From contig NZ_JARKIN010000001.1 of NCBI RefSeq assembly GCF_029351045.1, forward strand, positions 5,177,001-5,241,000: a DNA stretch of 64,000 nt, in the 5' to 3' direction. The stretch is from Streptomyces sp. WMMB303 (lineage in GTDB: Bacteria; Actinomycetota; Actinomycetes; Streptomycetales; Streptomycetaceae). Below the pieces are notes generated by a model. The model was not told the DNA's origin, did not search any database, and saw only the letters and a list, made by a program, of their open reading frames with translations. A program made the position numbers and the translations under genes. Shown one piece after another: positions 61,912-64,000 of this stretch (positions are counted from its first letter, which is position 1; every line of letters begins with the position of its first letter).

Positions 61912-61940
61912 AAAAACTAAGGGACGCCGAAGCGTCCCTT
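61912..61940 (-). terminator. Canonical intrinsic terminator with TTCG loop and T tract
   Basis: On the minus strand a 9-bp stem (61940-61932 with 61927-61919) has a TTCG tetraloop and is followed by AG and TTTTT. This textbook form is uncommon in GC-rich actinomycetes. It ends the small coiled-coil gene. Confidence 0.9.
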
Positions 61941-61995
61941 GAGAATTTCCGACTACGGCTGTCCTGCTCAGCCCGTCCTGCCCGGCGGGCGAGGA

Positions 61996-62202
61996 TCAGG
62001 TCAGCGCAGGCTCGGCCGTCTTCACGTCGAGGTCTTCGAACACCGAGTCGTGGTGCCGAGCGGCGGCGGACAGAGCGTCGTTCTCAGCCTGCATCCGGAC
62101 AAGCTCGGATTCCAGGTCCTGGACACGCTGCTGCAGCCGTCGCATCTCGGCGAGCACCCGGGGGTCGTAGCCGCCGACGTGACCGAGAAGCGCCTTTGCC
62201 AT
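61996..62202 (-). CDS. Small coiled-coil protein
   Basis: This 68-residue protein has a central heptad-rich helix (VLAEMRRLQQRVQDLESELV followed by RMQAENDALS) that should form a coiled coil, probably a dimer. GGAGG lies about 10 bases before the ATG at 62202. It has its own canonical terminator, which argues for a real gene. Similar small proteins sit next to smc in other streptomycetes. Function unknown. Confidence 0.78.
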   Translation of the reverse strand: MAKALLGHVGGYDPRVLAEMRRLQQRVQDLESELVRMQAENDALSAAARHHDSVFEDLDVKTAEPALT

Positions 62203-62514
62203 GATGGATGGTCCTCCACACTGAGTGACCGACCGTGGATGTGGTGGGTCGTGAGGGAATCGCACCGTTGAGGGTCTGCTCTGGACTTTTACTAAAGGTT
62301 CTCTGGATCAAACAGCTCAGGTGCGCGGGGTCTCAGGATCTCACCAAATGGTTTGACGGTCAACACGATCACACGTAGCTACCCCCGGGCCTGCTTCGGC
62401 TCGACGGCGTCCGGCGCCGGAGGCGGCTGTCCCGCGGGGGCGGATGGAAGATCCACGTCGCTCACTCGTTGCGGCAGCTTTGCATGGTGAAGCGCGATTG
62501 GCAACTGTTGTGGA
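62203..62514. other. Intergenic region between the coiled-coil gene and acyP
   Basis: No gene is supported. The centre (62280-62380) is AT-rich for this genome and contains TTGAC-G-GTCAA (62353-62363) and ACCA-AA-TGGT. The left part leads the coiled-coil gene; the right part follows acyP. Confidence 0.5.
62335..62363 (-). promoter_or_regulatory. Candidate promoter of the small coiled-coil gene
   Basis: TTGACC at 62363-62358 on the minus strand is followed after 17 bases by GATCCT at 62340-62335. The -35 is good, the -10 weak. Overlapping palindromes may serve a regulator. Confidence 0.35.
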
Positions 62515-62910
62515 TCACCGGATCGCGAAGCCGCGGTACCCCCCGCGTGGTGTGTCCCAGATCTCGGTGACCCCGTCGACGCGCCCGGGCGTGTCCCCGC
62601 TCCGCAGCCACTCCAGCAGGTGTCCGCAGTCGGCGCGGGTGCCCTCCGCGACGATCTGGACCCGGCCGTCACCGAGGTTCAGCGCGAAACCGACGAGCCG
62701 GCCGATCCGCAGCGCCGCCGCGCGGGTGAACCAGCGGAAGCCGACGCCCTGCACCTCCCCGCGCACCCAGGCGGTCAGCCGCGCGGGCTCCTCGGGCCGT
62801 ACCTTCTCGGGTTCTTCGGCGAACTGCTCGGCGAACTGCTCGCTCATCTGTTCACTCAGCTGTTCGCGCGGCGTTCCGTCCGCGTCGTCGGTCGGATTGA
62901 TGGCAGCCAT
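62515..62910 (-). CDS. acyP: Acylphosphatase with repeat-containing N-terminal extension
   Basis: The C-terminal 95 residues are a standard acylphosphatase (RLTAWVRGEVQGVGFRWFTR with the catalytic Arg, and NLGDGRVQIVAEG with the Asn), which hydrolyses acyl phosphates. The first 36 residues are extra and contain four tetrapeptide units of [SAR]EQ[FML] (residues 15-30) coded by four 12-base tandem units (62821-62868). ATG at 62910 is used; an internal ATG at 62847 or 62844 would shorten the extension. Confidence 0.85.
   Translation of the reverse strand: MAAINPTDDADGTPREQLSEQMSEQFAEQFAEEPEKVRPEEPARLTAWVRGEVQGVGFRWFTRAAALRIGRLVGFALNLGDGRVQIVAEGTRADCGHLLEWLRSGDTPGRVDGVTEIWDTPRGGYRGFAIR
62821..62868. 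repeat. Four 12-bp tandem repeat units in acyP
   Basis: The units GAACTGCTCGGC, GAACTGCTCGCT, CATCTGTTCACT and CAGCTGTTCGCG encode the repeated EQ tetrapeptides on the opposite strand. The first two differ by one base, which suggests recent slippage expansion. Confidence 0.7.
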
Positions 62911-63069
62911 GGGGTGCACGCTATCCGGACAATTCCCGAGCGGATACATCAGCCCCCGTGGGGATGCCGTACATTGCCCGGCAACTCTCTTCACTCTCCA
63001 CTCACACCTGGGAGCAAAGAGAGACGGAACCTTGACGCCGTATCGCCGAGCAATGTGAGGACAGCACAG

Positions 63070-63954
63070 ATGGGCCGCCATCGACGCGCTACCCCCACTC
63101 CAGCCGTCCCGCCGGAGTCCTCCGAGCCGCCGGCCGTACGCCCCCACCGGGGCGGCAGGCGCCGCAGACGCGCGGGCACCCCCGTCCGGACCGGGGTGCT
63201 GGGTGCCTCGGCCGCGCTCGCGATGGGCACCGTCGCCGTGGCCTCCGGGCTGATACCCGCACCCGGCGGGCTCGGCGGGCCGCGGGACAGCCGGGTGCAG
63301 GCCGACGGCACCGGCCCCGCGGCCCCACCGGTCTCCGCCACCCCCTCCGACCACGACTCCACCACGGCGCCCCCCGGCGACGGGGACAAGAGCCCCAGCC
63401 CCACTCCCACCCCCTCGCGGAAGAGCGAGCGCCCCACCGAGAAGCCGGACGCCTCCCCCTCGAAGCAGGCGTCGAAGACACCCCGGCCCACCCGCGAGGA
63501 GGAGCACGGCTCCCGCGGCAGCTCCAGGCCGGACCCCGGAGGGGCGGGCGGCGGCAGCACCGCCGCAGCCGACCAGGAGTCCGCCGCGGAGAGCGAGATC
63601 CTCACACTCGTCAACCAGGAGCGGGCCAAGGCGGGCTGCAAGCCGCTGACGGCGGACGCCAAGCTGGCCGCACTGGCCGGGGACTACAGCGCGGACATGG
63701 CGCGCCGCGGGTTCTTCTCGCACACCTCGCCCGACGGCAGGAGCCCCTGGGACCGGGCCGAGGCCGCCGGGGTCAGCGACCTGGGCGGCGAGAACATCGC
63801 CCGCGGCCAGGCCAACGCCCGCTCGGTGATGGACTCCTGGATGAACAGCCCCGGCCACCGGGCCAACATCCTCAACTGCGACTACCGCACCCTGGGCGTC
63901 GGCGCGCACTTCGCCGAGGGCGGCCCCTGGTGGACCCAGGACTTCGGCTTCTGA
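63070..63954 (+). CDS. Secreted CAP-domain (SCP/PR-1-like) protein
   Basis: This 294-residue protein has a basic N-terminus with one membrane/signal helix (VLGASAALAMGTVAVASGLI), a Pro/Ser/Thr/Lys-rich linker of about 100 residues and a CAP domain from about residue 165. CAP hallmarks are FFSHTSPDGRSPWDR, GENIA and WMNSPGHRANILN. Such proteins are exported and have varied, mostly unproven roles at the cell surface. ATG at 63070 follows a weak purine stretch. Confidence 0.88.
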   Translation: MGRHRRATPTPAVPPESSEPPAVRPHRGGRRRRRAGTPVRTGVLGASAALAMGTVAVASGLIPAPGGLGGPRDSRVQADGTGPAAPPVSATPSDHDSTTAPPGDGDKSPSPTPTPSRKSERPTEKPDASPSKQASKTPRPTREEEHGSRGSSRPDPGGAGGGSTAAADQESAAESEILTLVNQERAKAGCKPLTADAKLAALAGDYSADMARRGFFSHTSPDGRSPWDRAEAAGVSDLGGENIARGQANARSVMDSWMNSPGHRANILNCDYRTLGVGAHFAEGGPWWTQDFGF

Positions 63955-64000
63955 CACCTGCCGCCGCGCGGGCCCATGCCCGGGACGCGGAACACCAGCG

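Noticed and set aside
58257..62204. 1315-residue open frame on the plus strand opposite smc
   Set aside because: It is the mirror of smc third-position GC bias, has Arg/Leu/Gln-rich nonsense composition, no domain, and runs through the small coiled-coil gene.
62335..62363. Small RNA in the AT-rich gap before acyP
   Set aside because: The stretch has short palindromes but no hairpin with a terminator in the right place; it fits a promoter better.
62515..63957. 480-residue minus-strand frame joining acyP to a region opposite the CAP gene
   Set aside because: Only the last 131 residues are acylphosphatase; the upstream part is the shadow of the secreted CAP protein.

Overview
This 64 kb window is chromosomal DNA of a streptomycete-type actinomycete (Streptomyces or a close relative). 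The evidence is very high GC in third codon positions, frequent GTG and TTG starts with GGAGG-type ribosome binding sites, a whiG sporulation sigma factor, an nsdA-like regulator, four adjacent type I signal peptidase genes downstream of rplS, and a gene order that matches, from memory, the S. coelicolor SCO5576-SCO5676 interval. No insertion sequence, prophage, CRISPR array, tRNA or rRNA was seen, so this is core chromosome with a few lineage-specific details.

Region 1 (about 0.3-17.5 kb) is a polyamine/GABA catabolism locus: gabT; a minus-strand operon patD-potD-potA-potB-potC-FAD oxidase; a second aldehyde dehydrogenase divergent from an Lrp-type regulator; and a second class III aminotransferase. 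Together they can import putrescine or spermidine and oxidise or transaminate it to GABA and then succinate semialdehyde. Embedded in it are a DUF4190-like membrane protein, an adenosine-deaminase homologue that is probably the 6-aminodeoxyfutalosine deaminase of menaquinone synthesis, a glycerophosphodiesterase and a zinc-ribbon protein.

Region 2 (17.5-23.6 kb) holds an unusual ABC ATPase/membrane protein pair, then a thiBPQ thiamine importer behind a clear TPP riboswitch. Region 3 (23.7-29.8 kb) is the translation block rlmN, cdsA, frr, pyrH, tsf, rpsB, all on the minus strand. Region 4 (30.3-36.6 kb) has an M23 peptidase homologue, a TetR regulator, whiG, dprA, a YifB/ComM ATPase and yraN. 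Region 5 (36.7-44.1 kb) has a DUF2469 protein, the four signal peptidases, rplS, trmD, rimM, a KH-domain protein and rpsP. Region 6 (44.3-51.8 kb) carries a SprT-like protein, a GNAT acetyltransferase, ffh and the nitrogen operon amt-glnB-glnD. Region 7 (52-64 kb) has the nsdA-like gene, a primase-polymerase-like gene, ftsY, a glucose permease, smc, a small coiled-coil gene, acylphosphatase and a CAP-domain secreted protein.

Most unit ends carry long perfect GC-rich hairpins. The points most worth a second look are the futalosine-pathway reassignment, the dyad elements in the two polyamine promoter regions, the M23 reading frame that runs antisense through a whole TetR gene and has Cys in place of a catalytic His, the ABC ATPase with broken Q-loop and signature motifs, the DnaA-box pair near 30.25 kb and three 11-bp phased repeats near 53.9 kb. 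No clearly undescribed multi-gene system was found.
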